From positions 124,001 through 188,000 of the forward strand of contig NZ_CADIKH010000001.1 of assembly GCF_902859855.1 (NCBI RefSeq): a DNA stretch of 64,000 nucleotides, written 5' to 3'. Below the pieces are notes generated by a model, which saw only the letters and a program-made list of their open reading frames with translations, was not told the origin of the DNA and did no database searches. Position 1 is the first letter of the stretch. Each line of letters starts with the position of its first letter. Of this stretch, positions 1 to 8,564 are shown piece by piece. This DNA comes from Paraburkholderia humisilvae. GTDB taxonomy: Bacteria > Pseudomonadota > Gammaproteobacteria > Burkholderiales > Burkholderiaceae. The translations under genes and the position numbers were made by a program.

Positions 1-1823
1 AGCGAGCCGCGCGTCATCAGCATCTGCTTGCCGATCTCGACAATCTCGATCAGCTTGGTCGGGTTCGAGTCGAGGTCCACCATGTTGCCCGCTTCCTTCG
101 CGGCCTGCGTACCCGTGTTCATCGCCACGGCCACGTCAGCTTGCGCGAGTGCCGGCGCATCGTTGATACCGTCGCCCGTCATCGCGACATACCGGCCTTC
201 GGCCTGATGCGAGCGGATTAACGCCAGCTTGGCTTCCGGCGTCGCTTCGGCAACGAAATCGTCAACGCCCGCTTCGGCGGCAATCGCCGCCGCCGTCAAG
301 CGGTTGTCGCCGGTCACCATCACCGTCCTGATGCCCATCCGCCGAAGCTCGGCAAAGCGCTCCTTGATGCCGGCCTTGACGATATCCTTCAGCTCGATCA
401 CGCCGAGCACGCTCGCGGCGCCCTGCTCCACACCCTGTGCACCCTGCTTCTCCGCCACGACCAGAGGCGTGCTGCCGCGGCGAGCGACGGTGTCGACCGC
501 GTTTTGCACTTCCTGTGGAAAGTGACCGCCGCCTTCTTCGACGTAGCGGCGCACCGCGTCGGCCGCGCCCTTGCGGATCTCACGGTTCGGCAGATCGACG
601 CCACTCATGCGAGTCTGCGCGGTGAACCGGAGGAACTGGCTGTGCAGCGAACTCACGTCGCGTTCACGGACGTTGAAGCGCCGCTTGGCCAGCGCGACGA
701 TGCTGCGTCCCTCAGGCGTTTCGTCGGCCAGCGATGCAAGCTGCGCCGCGTCCGCGAGGAACTCCTCCGTCACGCCAGGTGCCGGCACGAACATGGAAGC
801 CTGGCGATTGCCGAGCGTGATCGTGCCGGTCTTGTCCAGCAGTAGCACGTCGACGTCGCCGGCCGCTTCGATGGCACGGCCCGAGGTGGCGATCACGTTG
901 ACCTGCATCATGCGGCTCATGCCGGCCACGCCGATAGCCGACAGCAGACCACCGATCGTCGTCGGGATCAGACACACGAGCAATGAAACGAGCGCCGTTA
1001 TCATCACGACATGACCCAGCTTCATCGTCTCAACCGCAAAGATCGAGAACGGCACCAGCGTCGCGGTCGAGAACATCAGCACGAGCGAGAGCGCCACGAG
1101 CAGAATCGTCAACGCGATCTCGTTCGGCGTCTTCTGGCGCTTGGCGCCTTCGACCATCGCGATCATCCGGTCAAGAAACGCTTCGCCCGGATTCACGGAG
1201 ACGCGTACGACAATCCAGTCGGACAGCACGCGTGTGCCCCCGGTGACGGACGAGAAGTCGTCACCCGATTCGCGGATAACCGGTGCGGATTCGCCGGTGA
1301 TCGCCGATTCGTCGACCGATGCAACGCCGTCGATCACCTCGCCGTCGGCGGGGATCGTGTCGCCAGCCTCGACAAGCACGACGTCGCCTTTGCGCAGATC
1401 CGCCGACGTCACGATGCGGATCGGCGACTTCGGATGCGGCTCGTTGAGCTTCTTGGCCATCACACTTTGCTTGGTATTCCTTAGCGACTCGGCCTGCGCT
1501 TTCGAACGCCCTTCGGCGAGCGCTTCCGCGAAGTTCGCGAAGAGCACCGTAAACCAGAGCCACAAAGAGACCGCGAGAATGAATCCTGCCGGCGCTTCGG
1601 CTTGGCCCAGCAGCGCGGCAACCCATAGAATGGTCGTCAGGATGCTGCCCAGATAGACGCAGAACATCACCGGATTACGAAACTGCGTACCCGGGCCGAG
1701 CTTCCTGAACGCCTCGACGATGGCCGATTTCACGAGCGCAGGATCGAACATCGAGCGTGCGGCGCTACGTGCTTGCCCCGGATTGTCGCGACTATGAACG
1801 GGCGATTGATTGTCAGTTTTCAT
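1..1823 (-). CDS. kdpB: Potassium-transporting P-type ATPase, subunit B (3' end off window)
   Basis: This is the ATP-hydrolysing subunit of the high-affinity KdpFABC potassium importer of the inner membrane. Reading in from the start at 1823, about 607 codons are visible. They include TGES at about residues 176-179 (actuator), the phosphorylation motif DKTGT at 330-334, and the hinge [10 protein letters not shown] near residue 560. Sequence from RNPVMF through [14 protein letters not shown] matches KdpB closely. The last visible residues, TRGS, fall about 100 residues before the usual C terminus, so the gene is cut by the window edge and not visibly broken. The odd point is context. kdpA normally sits directly upstream in kdpFABC, but here the upstream gene is a diguanylate cyclase only about 140 bp away and no kdpA or kdpF is present. 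Downstream partners lie outside the window. Confidence 0.95.
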   Translation of the reverse strand, partial: MKTDNQSPVHSRDNPGQARSAARSMFDPALVKSAIVEAFRKLGPGTQFRNPVMFCVYLGSILTTILWVAALLGQAEAPAGFILAVSLWLWFTVLFANFAEALAEGRSKAQAESLRNTKQSVMAKKLNEPHPKSPIRIVTSADLRKGDVVLVEAGDTIPADGEVIDGVASVDESAITGESAPVIRESGDDFSSVTGGTRVLSDWIVVRVSVNPGEAFLDRMIAMVEGAKRQKTPNEIALTILLVALSLVLMFSTATLVPFSIFAVETMKLGHVVMITALVSLLVCLIPTTIGGLLSAIGVAGMSRMMQVNVIATSGRAIEAAGDVDVLLLDKTGTITLGNRQASMFVPAPGVTEEFLADAAQLASLADETPEGRSIVALAKRRFNVRERDVSSLHSQFLRFTAQTRMSGVDLPNREIRKGAADAVRRYVEEGGGHFPQEVQNAVDTVARRGSTPLVVAEKQGAQGVEQGAASVLGVIELKDIVKAGIKERFAELRRMGIRTVMVTGDNRLTAAAIAAEAGVDDFVAEATPEAKLALIRSHQAEGRYVAMTGDGINDAPALAQADVAVAMNTGTQAAKEAGNMVDLDSNPTKLIEIVEIGKQMLMTRGS

Positions 1824-1964
1824 ATTTTCCCCACATCAGTGACCCGAAAACATCATTCGATGCCCGGCCACCGGACCCAACGCAAACGCAGGCGCGCAGG
1901 TCGGCGCGCGCGATTGCTAGCACCGGCACGATGGTGCCGAAGCGTCAGACAAGCGGGTTCGATT

Positions 1965-2807
1965 TCAAGTCGATGCCGGCACCACAGCGGTATGGTTAAG
2001 TGGCCGGTAGTAGTTCGGATTGTCTACGCTTGAAAACAATGCCAATTGCCGATCGGCAATTTCCACGCGATTGCGCCCCGCGCGCTTCGCGGTATACAAG
2101 GCCGCATCCGCTAACCCGTAGCCCGTGTCGAAATCGGCCCCCACCTCATTGACACTGAGGCCGAAACTGGCCGTCACGCGCCGATTCACCGGCAGCGCGA
2201 AAATCTGATCGCATATCGCCGAACGCATGCTCTCAGCCAATTGCAACGCGTCGGCCAAGTCATGCCGCGGCAACACCACCGTGAATTCTTCGCCGCCGAT
2301 GCGACCAATGACACCCCGCTCGCCCACGATGCGCCGCAAACAATTGGCGACGCCGAGAATGACCGCGTCCCCCGCAGGATGGCCAAAATCATCGTTGACC
2401 TTCTTGAACTCGTCGATGTCGAGCAGGATCATCACCGTACGCGCCATGCGTAGCGCCTTGCTCGCTTGCTCGATCACCGCACTGCGATTGAACACACCGG
2501 TCAGCGCGTCGTGAGTCGCGCGATATTCCAACTCCTGGGTGAGTGCATGCATTTCGCGTTCGGCACGGTCGCTGCGTCCGATCAGGCGACGCGTCTCGCG
2601 CATCAGGCGCTCGAAATGACCAATGAGTTCACCTAGCGCGAGGCGATATTTCTCAGCATCCGCATCGGCGTGCGCATGGATCGCACACGCTTTTTCGAGC
2701 GCGTCGCTCTCGCTCTGAAACAGATCCGGACCGTCGTTCGAGGACGCATCCGAAGGGGAAGTCGACACCACGAGTCCTGTCCTTATCCTTAAATCGAAAC
2801 CGGACAA
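1965..2807 (-). CDS. siaD: Diguanylate cyclase, SiaD type
   Basis: A 280-residue cytoplasmic GGDEF enzyme expected to make cyclic di-GMP from two GTP. The catalytic domain covers about residues 95-260, with IDEFKKVND near 131 and an intact GGEEF at 171-175. No RxxD inhibitory site is visible at the usual position before GGEEF. The N-terminal ~90 residues are charged and probably helical, with no membrane segment. The start lies inside the end of the DUF1987 gene (19-bp overlap), and it is the last of four co-directional genes with the order of the Pseudomonas siaABCD module. In that family SiaC binds and activates SiaD. The symbol rests on synteny plus domain content. Confidence 0.85.
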   Translation of the reverse strand: MSGFDLRIRTGLVVSTSPSDASSNDGPDLFQSESDALEKACAIHAHADADAEKYRLALGELIGHFERLMRETRRLIGRSDRAEREMHALTQELEYRATHDALTGVFNRSAVIEQASKALRMARTVMILLDIDEFKKVNDDFGHPAGDAVILGVANCLRRIVGERGVIGRIGGEEFTVVLPRHDLADALQLAESMRSAICDQIFALPVNRRVTASFGLSVNEVGADFDTGYGLADAALYTAKRAGRNRVEIADRQLALFSSVDNPNYYRPLNHTAVVPAST

Positions 2808-3175
2808 TCGGTAAACTTGATTGCCGAAAAGTCCGTTTGCAGCTCCTCGCCAAATTCGAGAATCGTCTCGTCCTCTTTGTCGCGATACCAGTTCACCAAC
2901 ACACTATTACCGGCTGAAGCCGCCCGGTCCAGCGCATCGAAAATCGAAAACAGAATTTTCGTGCTGGAGCTATTGAAATAGGTCAGCGTAACGTTGACGG
3001 TGACAACGGTATTGGCGCAGCTCGCCAGGTAGGCGCGCAGTTTTTCGATAACGGGCGTATAGAACGCGGCCGCATTCTCGGGGTAGGACTCGCCACTGAG
3101 CGACAGCAGATTCTGGTCGAACCGGAAATTCACTTCCGGCGACGTCGTCGTGGCGTTAATGTAAAGGTTATCCAT
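2789..3175 (-). CDS. siaC: SiaC-like DUF1987 protein
   Basis: A 128-residue DUF1987 protein with an anti-sigma-factor-antagonist-like fold. The family hallmarks SGESYPENA near residue 28 and TYFNSSSTKILFSIFD near 65 are present. SSSTK includes the serine/threonine that is the phosphorylation site in the SiaC family. In Pseudomonas, unphosphorylated SiaC binds the cyclase SiaD and turns it on, while SiaB phosphorylates it and SiaA dephosphorylates it. The gene sits between siaB (18-bp gap) and siaD (19-bp overlap), which fits that role. Confidence 0.85.
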   Translation of the reverse strand: MDNLYINATTTSPEVNFRFDQNLLSLSGESYPENAAAFYTPVIEKLRAYLASCANTVVTVNVTLTYFNSSSTKILFSIFDALDRAASAGNSVLVNWYRDKEDETILEFGEELQTDFSAIKFTDCPVSI

Positions 3176-3193
3176 GGATGATACGTACTTTAC

Positions 3194-3763
3194 TCAGATG
3201 ACGGTCTTGAGGCGAAACAGCGTGGTTTCCGGGTCGTCGACACGTGGAAAAAAGGCAAATTCGAGCGGCTCGCTCGCGTCGCGCGCCATCGTCAGAAATC
3301 CCAGCCCCGCGCCTTTGCTTTGCGTCGGGGTATCCGCACGCAATGATGCCTTGTATGCCTGTTTGATTTCAGCGAGCGACATGTTGCGCAGCGGCTCAAG
3401 CGTTTCGCGCAAATCCTTCACCGCCGTTGTCGCGATGGGATTCACGCACAGGATGAGGTGACGCGCGCCTTCGGTAACGATGTACACCGCGCCCTCGCGA
3501 ATCGCGCCGCCTTGCACCTGACCGTCAACGAACAGATCGGATGAATAGTGGACGATATTTTGCGAGAGCTCGATAAACGAGGAAAACAATTTGCGCTTCG
3601 TCTGAGCACCGACGCCTGCCACTTCCAATCGCAGTTTCACGACCTCGCTCATCGCCGCGACAAGGTTATGGGAGAAATACCCCTTGTGATGAAATATCAG
3701 GTCGCGTTGTTGAGCGAACTCGAAAAACGTACTATCCTGGCCTAGGAATTCGGACATGTTCAT
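3194..3763 (-). CDS. siaB: SiaB-like protein kinase (HATPase-related)
   Basis: A 189-residue soluble protein matching the SiaB family in size, position and pattern. It has a helix with SQNIVHYSSD (an HATPase N-box-like stretch near residue 70) and a late glycine-rich segment, SKGAGLGFLTMARD, resembling the ATP-lid region. The family member in Pseudomonas phosphorylates SiaC and so shuts off c-di-GMP production. Its start overlaps the stop of the phosphatase gene by 4 bp (ATGA), which implies translational coupling of kinase and phosphatase. The functional assignment is by analogy. Confidence 0.8.
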   Translation of the reverse strand: MNMSEFLGQDSTFFEFAQQRDLIFHHKGYFSHNLVAAMSEVVKLRLEVAGVGAQTKRKLFSSFIELSQNIVHYSSDLFVDGQVQGGAIREGAVYIVTEGARHLILCVNPIATTAVKDLRETLEPLRNMSLAEIKQAYKASLRADTPTQSKGAGLGFLTMARDASEPLEFAFFPRVDDPETTLFRLKTVI

Positions 3764-5019
3764 GGACTACCCTTAACGCGTGCAAAAAATAGCGTGACGT
3801 CGTCGCGACGAGTTTGTGTGCCTTGCCAGTTGGCGAGTGCGCGCTGCAGGCTTTCGCAGATCGCGGACGGCGATTGCGCGCGGTGCTCAAGAATCAGGTC
3901 GAGGGCCCGGCGTTTGCCGAAGGCGATCTTGCGCGGACCGCCGATCTGATCGATCAGGCCGTCCGTCGAAATGAACAGCAGGCTGTCGTGCGGGACCGCG
4001 ATCGTATGAAGCTTCCACACATGGTCCGCACGACTGTCGACATAACCCACGCCCATGCGTTCGCCTGGAATGCTTTCGAACCGGTTTGCGTCAGGTCGCA
4101 GAATATGCAGCGCGATACGCGCGCCTGCAAAGCTTAGTTGCTGCCGGCCCGAATCGAACCAGAAAAACGCGGCATCAAGGCCATCATTGGACTGCGGCGA
4201 CTCACCCTCGACTTTGACCTGTCCTAATAGCCCCTTGACGTTGCTGTTGACCGCCGCAAGCAGCGCGGCTGGGTCGCGCGGACCGATCCGATCGAGCGCC
4301 TGCGACAACGATGCCGATGCGAGGAGCGTCATGAAAGCACCCGGCACGCCGTGGCCGGTACAGTCGGCTGTCGCGCCGAACCATCCATCGGGAAAAGCCG
4401 CGAAATGATAGAAGTCGCCGCCGACCACGTTGCGCGGCTCCCACACCAGCGCAGCGGTGGGCAGCATCGTCGCCAGCGCCTCGCGCGAGGCGCGCAGCAT
4501 GGCTCGCTGGATCACGCTTGCATATTCAATGCTCTGCATGGTCTGGCGATTCTTTTCCGCCTGCATTTCGGCCACGGTACCCAGCAACTGCAAGCCGCTG
4601 CCGACGCCGGCAAATCGGCCTGCGCGCGTGACGATAAATCCGTCGATCAGCGCCTTTTCACCCACCTGGACGATCCTGAACGTCAGTTCTTCGATGCTCG
4701 TGTCGGCTTCGACAATGAGCGGCTCCTTGTCCATGAACGCGATACAGGTCTTCTTGCCATAAAGCTCGCGGTGAAACTGCTTGCTCATTTGCGACAGGAA
4801 AATATCGCGGTTAATAAGTCCAATGGGCCGATCGCCCTCAATCACAGCCAGGCTGACCATGTCGGGCCGTGAGTAGAAAGTCTCCATTACCAGCGAGTTG
4901 GAATCGGCCGCATCAATGGCCGCCACCTTTCGCGATAAATCACCAGCGCAGCGCGGGCCCCCGTCAACGCGGGCGCAACTAAACTGCGAAAGCACTGGGT
5001 GCATGGCGAGGCTTCCCAT
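3760..5019 (-). CDS. siaA: SpoIIE/PP2C-type phosphatase with N-terminal CBS-like sensor, SiaA-like
   Basis: A 419-residue serine/threonine phosphatase. The SpoIIE (PPM) domain covers about residues 165-415, with VVGGDFY near 199 and the metal-binding DCTGHGVPGAFMT at 219-231; the last acidic motif is TRRDDVTLFF. Residues ~40-150 look like a pair of CBS domains (DMVSLAVIEGDRPIGLINRD, then IDGFIVTRAGRFAGVGSG). There is no membrane segment, whereas Pseudomonas SiaA is a membrane protein with a HAMP domain, so the input signal here is probably cytoplasmic. It is the first gene of the four-gene unit. The start could instead be the second ATG at 5004, which has a better purine-rich ribosome site (GGGAAG). 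Confidence 0.85.
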   Translation of the reverse strand: MGSLAMHPVLSQFSCARVDGGPRCAGDLSRKVAAIDAADSNSLVMETFYSRPDMVSLAVIEGDRPIGLINRDIFLSQMSKQFHRELYGKKTCIAFMDKEPLIVEADTSIEELTFRIVQVGEKALIDGFIVTRAGRFAGVGSGLQLLGTVAEMQAEKNRQTMQSIEYASVIQRAMLRASREALATMLPTAALVWEPRNVVGGDFYHFAAFPDGWFGATADCTGHGVPGAFMTLLASASLSQALDRIGPRDPAALLAAVNSNVKGLLGQVKVEGESPQSNDGLDAAFFWFDSGRQQLSFAGARIALHILRPDANRFESIPGERMGVGYVDSRADHVWKLHTIAVPHDSLLFISTDGLIDQIGGPRKIAFGKRRALDLILEHRAQSPSAICESLQRALANWQGTQTRRDDVTLFFARVKGSP

Positions 5020-5392
5020 TGAAAAAGGAAAGCAGCACGCTAATACCTCTTTAAGTCATTGTCAATCAACCACCGATCGTTTTATCCTACCTCCGCCGTA
5101 TAACTCGCAATCTGTATTTATATGCAATTTATAATTAAACGATAAAAAATTTCGCAAATATTATTATGATGCTGCGAGATAAGTGTTATCGGACAATCGA
5201 ATTTAACGTTTGCGTCCGCAACGACAGGCGATCGGCTTTGAGCCTGGCGGCAAGGTCTTCGTGCGTCCATGTGACATAGTGTCGCGGTGGGGAACACCGC
5301 TTTTTTTGCTAGCAAACCGATCGCCAACCCGCGCGATCGTCGACATGATGGCTTCTGCTTTCAACCGGACTCTCTTTTTACAGGAGCCAATC
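5020..5392. other. Divergent intergenic region between siaA and the 117-aa gene
   Basis: About 370 bp. The part from 5085 to 5200 is strikingly AT-rich for this genome and should carry the siaA promoter. The remainder is ordinary GC content and contains a run of seven T at about 5311-5317. No further gene is evident. Confidence 0.5.
5037..5065 (-). promoter_or_regulatory. Candidate sigma-70 promoter for siaABCD
   Basis: On the minus strand TTGACA (5065-5060) is followed after 17 bases by TAGCGT (5042-5037), about 20 bp before the siaA start. The -35 is perfect and the -10 weak. The DNA just upstream is markedly AT-rich. Confidence 0.4.
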
Positions 5393-5746
5393 ATGTTCGA
5401 CCGCCCAACCATTCAAGACGTCCTCGCCGCGCTGAAACCGCTTATCGGCATCCCGCGCCCCGTCGGGGACAACGAAGGCGATCCGATCAATGGCGACACG
5501 GTGTTTCCATATCTGTCGCCCAAGCATCAGGAGCAGGTTCAGCACGCCGCGACGGTGGCGTACGAGTACGCCCGCACGGATGATGGCGAAGCGAATCGCC
5601 GCGCGCTCAACACGATGACGCGGCACGGCTTTCGAGCCAGTCTCGACCCGGCGCAGTACGAGCCGGACCATCTGGTCGGCCGCGTGATCGCGGGTGAATG
5701 GGAGATCGACATTTCCGATCCCCGCTGTGGCTCGGCGGACGACTAA
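5393..5746 (+). CDS. Unknown protein, 117 aa
   Basis: A small soluble protein beginning MFDRPTIQDVLAALKP. The frame stays open further upstream, but ATG 5393 is chosen because AGGAG lies at 5382-5386 with ideal spacing. I do not recognise the family. The protein is acidic, without signal peptide, membrane segment or cysteine cluster except one late Cys. Its stop overlaps the stop of the opposing gene by 4 bp, so the two genes are tightly convergent. Confidence 0.6.
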   Translation: MFDRPTIQDVLAALKPLIGIPRPVGDNEGDPINGDTVFPYLSPKHQEQVQHAATVAYEYARTDDGEANRRALNTMTRHGFRASLDPAQYEPDHLVGRVIAGEWEIDISDPRCGSADD

Positions 5747-6771
5747 TCCAGCGGAATTCTGAGCTCCGTGCCGTCGGGAAGCAGTCTCACTACTTCGACA
5801 CGAATGTCGAGGCTTCCGCCGTCCTTATCGAGTCTGTGCAACTGCTGACAGACCGACAAAATGGTGCTTTCCGCAGCACCGGGCTTGGTCTTGCCTGCGG
5901 ATTGCGCCTCTTCGACGAGCGCGTTCCACACCGCTTCCATCGCGACGTTCGCGCTCGCCCACAACTGAGGTTTGCTGTCCGCGCCGATCGGACGCAACGC
6001 GTAAAACAGATCGCAAGCGCGAATCCTGGCCTTGTCGGTGCCAGCCCGGCTCTTCGCCGAATTGATCTTGGCGCGGCGCTTGGCGGCGACTTCGGGCAAA
6101 TGCGCCATCGCGTAACGCGCGCCCTCGTGCATGCCGATCAGGTGGTTCGCATCGAGCAGGAACGAGTAAGCCCGGCCGACATCGCCCTGCTGTTCGGCGC
6201 GCTTCGCCTGGATCAGAAGGCCGAACATGCCGAAGAACGCGCTGGCCAGCTCGGCTGGCGTTTTTCCCGAATCCGCCATCAGATCGATCGCCGCGTCTTC
6301 ATCAGTGGCAATCATCAGATGGTACGTGTGCAGGTACAAGTCCTCGCCGGGCGTCTCATACTTTTCCAGCAGCGGAATCGTGAACGTCTCGACCTGCCGG
6401 CGCGTGTCATTCTGCAGTTCGTGCAGGAGGCTCGCGTGCGCCGGATCATTCAAAAATTTCTCGAGGTCCGACGGGACGGCCTTCGGGTCATTCAGGTAAA
6501 GCGTGATCGCCCGGTTCCATAGACGCTGACATTCGAACTCGAAGCTCCGAACGGATCGTCCCTTTTCATACAGAACGATGTCCCGACCCGCGTAAGCCGG
6601 CCGAATCGTTTCGCGGACGAACGCGATGATGTCGTCGATAAACTCGGCCTGCTGTTCACGAGCCGATGAGCCGTCGAGTTTGCGCATCGCATCGTCATAC
6701 TTCATCGCCACGCGAAGGAGTATCTCTCTCAACTTTTCGCCGGCGGCCTGTGCCTGTTCTGGAGTTTCCAT
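5743..6771 (-). CDS. Unknown cytoplasmic helical protein, 342 aa
   Basis: A mostly helical soluble protein. I start it at METPEQAQAAGEKL (6771); the frame continues to 6855, but the extra residues look like non-coding sequence. Features include a helical, charged N-terminal half, an EKYETPGEDLYLHTYHLM segment mid-protein, a helix-turn-helix-like TPAELASAFFGMFGLLIQAK stretch, and a basic AKRRAKINSAKSRAG patch near residue 230. The C terminus (VEVVRLLPDGTELRIPLD) looks like a beta hairpin. I recognise no family. No strong ribosome site is visible at the chosen ATG. Confidence 0.6.
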   Translation of the reverse strand: METPEQAQAAGEKLREILLRVAMKYDDAMRKLDGSSAREQQAEFIDDIIAFVRETIRPAYAGRDIVLYEKGRSVRSFEFECQRLWNRAITLYLNDPKAVPSDLEKFLNDPAHASLLHELQNDTRRQVETFTIPLLEKYETPGEDLYLHTYHLMIATDEDAAIDLMADSGKTPAELASAFFGMFGLLIQAKRAEQQGDVGRAYSFLLDANHLIGMHEGARYAMAHLPEVAAKRRAKINSAKSRAGTDKARIRACDLFYALRPIGADSKPQLWASANVAMEAVWNALVEEAQSAGKTKPGAAESTILSVCQQLHRLDKDGGSLDIRVEVVRLLPDGTELRIPLD

Positions 6772-7279
6772 GCGAGTCGCGCTGACGACAGCGCTCAGAC
6801 GAAGATAGCGGCATGAAGCCGCGGGACAACCTGCCGGCGCGATCAACGCCGGCAAAGGCCGGAGCCTCGATCGTACTACGCGAAAGTCGGCCCGCGACGC
6901 ACGCCCCTGTGCTTACGCGCCGACTGCGATCGAAAAGCCCGCGCGGCTTCTGACGTCCGTCAACCAATGCAGCACCGCGTGCATCTCCGGCTGCGCACCC
7001 AGCGCGTCCGGGAAACGCTCGGCGTCACGCTGCGGTTCCGGCGTGCGCGTGAGCCCACGTTCACGGCCAGCATGGTAGCGGAGGTCGCCGGCTAAACCGT
7101 GAGCCAGCCACGTCCGCACGCTCACTTTCCGCTCATTTTCGCTCGCTACGATAAGCCTCACCGACGTACGACGGTTCCAGCCAGACACGGCTCCAGTTGA
7201 CGTCGCAACGATCGATCGCAGTATTAAGCGCGATCGGCATTCATACCGAAAGGCACGACTCAACTTACTGGAGACTTCA
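6772..7279. other. Intergenic region, no convincing gene
   Basis: About 500 bp between an unknown minus gene and the DUF3563 gene. A minus-strand frame of 116 codons (6913-7263) exists, but it has no recognisable domain and no good ribosome site, so I do not call it. The 3' part must carry the DUF3563 promoter. Confidence 0.4.
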
Positions 7280-7417
7280 ATGGTTGCCTATCTTCTGAGC
7301 AAACTTGGCGAGTGGATCGAACAGGCGGATCAGGACCGCCGCGAGGCTTATGTCGCGATGGCCAAAGATCTTGCGGACATCGAGCGGCGGATGATTCACC
7401 TCGACGCCGAAGCCTGA
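7280..7417 (+). CDS. DUF3563 micro-protein, 45 aa
   Basis: The reading MVAYLLSKLGEWIEQAD continues with DIERRMIHLDAEA before TGA. This matches the short DUF3563 family common in Burkholderiaceae: a helix with LxKLGxWxExAD near the start and DxxxLERRM later. A ribosome site (CTGGAG, 7268-7273) lies 6 bases before the ATG. Function is unknown. The protein is amphipathic with no signal peptide. It lies just upstream of the enhancer-like palindromes of the sigma-54 operon and is probably transcribed separately. Confidence 0.8.
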   Translation: MVAYLLSKLGEWIEQADQDRREAYVAMAKDLADIERRMIHLDAEA

Positions 7418-7430
7418 ACCGCCCCGTCTA

Positions 7431-7487
7431 CGAAGCGCGCTTCGCCAACTGCACGTCGAGAACCTCGGCAATGCGAAGCGCGGTTCG
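7431..7487 (+). promoter_or_regulatory. Paired 14-bp palindromes, candidate enhancer (UAS) for the sigma-54 activator
   Basis: CGAAGCGCGCTTCG (7431-7444, a perfect palindrome) and CGAAGCGCGGTTCG (7474-7487) differ at one base and lie 43 bp apart, about four helical turns. Relative to the transcription start expected from the -24/-12 element (near 7579), they are centred near -141 and -98. That is the usual place for activator sites at sigma-54 promoters. The role is inferred. Confidence 0.6.
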
Positions 7488-7551
7488 CGCCCGCATCGCT
7501 CACATCCCCCCTCACCCTCCTGTTTTCAAGGCCCGCGCACGCCGCGCGGTG

Positions 7552-7568
7552 CTGGCACGCCCTCTGCA
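7552..7568 (+). promoter_or_regulatory. Sigma-54 (-24/-12) promoter
   Basis: The sequence CTGGCACGCCCTCTGCA has GG at 7554-7555 and GC at 7566-7567 with exactly 10 bases between, matching the TGGCACG-N4-TTGC consensus at all but one core base (CTGC for TTGC). It lies 55 bp before the first operon start codon, and a gene for a sigma-54 activator is adjacent to the operon. Confidence 0.85.
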
Positions 7569-7622
7569 ATGACTGGAGCGCGCGGGACTCCGCTCTCGCC
7601 CACTTCAGTCAAGGAGAGGCAA

Positions 7623-8543
7623 ATGCACGATATCGGCACGTCCAGGCCGGGCGGTTGGGGCCCTGGCTACAACGAGTTTGAACAGGAGCTTTCCCCGGAA
7701 CTGGCTGGCGAATTCGGTCAGGAACTGGGAGGCGAATTCGAAACGGAATTCGAATCGCAGTTCGAAATGGGCGAGAACGAATTCGAAAACGAGTTCGAGA
7801 CCGAAGTATCCGGCGAAATGCAGGAACTCGAACTCGCCGCCGAACTGCTGGCGGTCAACAACGAACAGGAGCTCGAACAGTTTCTTGGCGGTCTCATCAA
7901 GTCGGTTGGACGCGTCGCGACGAACTTCGCGAAGTCGTCCGCCGGCAAGGCGTTGGGCGGGATTCTGCGCACCGCGGTGAAGTCGGCGTTGCCGGTAGTC
8001 GGCAGCGCGCTCGGCAACCTGGTCATACCGGGAGCCGGCGGTCTGATCGGCGGCAAACTGGCCGGCATGGCCGGCAGCGCGCTCGGCCTCGAACTCGAGG
8101 GGCTCAGCAATGAGGACCGCGAATTCGAAGTCGCCCGACGCGTCGTGCGCATCGGCCAGCACGCCGCGCGTCATCTGGTCGCGATGCCGCCGCACATTCC
8201 GCCGGCGCGCGCGGCCCGCATTGCGTTCCTGCGCGGCGCGCGCCAGGTCGCGCCGGGACTGCTGACGACGATGCGCACGATTTCGCAGAACGGTCTCGCC
8301 GCCGCGCGCCAGACCGCGACGCCGATCTTCGGACCGCCGACGACACCGGCCGCCACCGTCGCGCAAGCCGGCACCGGACCGGCACGCTACGGCCAGCCCG
8401 GCGCCGAGCCCACCGTGAACTGCCCGTCGTGCGGCAGCGCGGTTCATCACGCCACGCATGTGCCGCGCAGCGGAGTGTGGCGGCGCTCGCGCAGCGGCCG
8501 CGCGATCATCCTCTATCTCGCCGCGCCACGTCCCGCGTACTAA
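7623..8543 (+). CDS. Acidic Phe-Glu repeat protein with glycine-rich core and C-terminal CxxC
   Basis: First gene of the sigma-54 operon, 306 residues. The start ATG 7623 follows AAGGAG with good spacing. Residues ~18-72 are low-complexity and acidic with a recurrent aromatic-Glu beat (NEFE, GEFE, TEFE, SQFE, NEFENEFETE). Residues ~115-160 are a glycine/alanine-rich stretch (VVGSALGNLVIPGAGGLIGG) that could pack like a glycine zipper or insert in a membrane. The following LEGLSNEDREFEVARRVVR looks like a conserved helix. After a Pro/Thr-rich linker there is CPSC at 267-270 with nearby histidines (HHATH), a possible metal knuckle, and a basic tail. There is no classical signal peptide. I do not recognise a characterised family; a structural or scaffold role is only a guess. 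Confidence 0.8.
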   Translation: MHDIGTSRPGGWGPGYNEFEQELSPELAGEFGQELGGEFETEFESQFEMGENEFENEFETEVSGEMQELELAAELLAVNNEQELEQFLGGLIKSVGRVATNFAKSSAGKALGGILRTAVKSALPVVGSALGNLVIPGAGGLIGGKLAGMAGSALGLELEGLSNEDREFEVARRVVRIGQHAARHLVAMPPHIPPARAARIAFLRGARQVAPGLLTTMRTISQNGLAAARQTATPIFGPPTTPAATVAQAGTGPARYGQPGAEPTVNCPSCGSAVHHATHVPRSGVWRRSRSGRAIILYLAAPRPAY

Positions 8544-8564
8544 CAGCGCCGCAAGGTGGGCACG

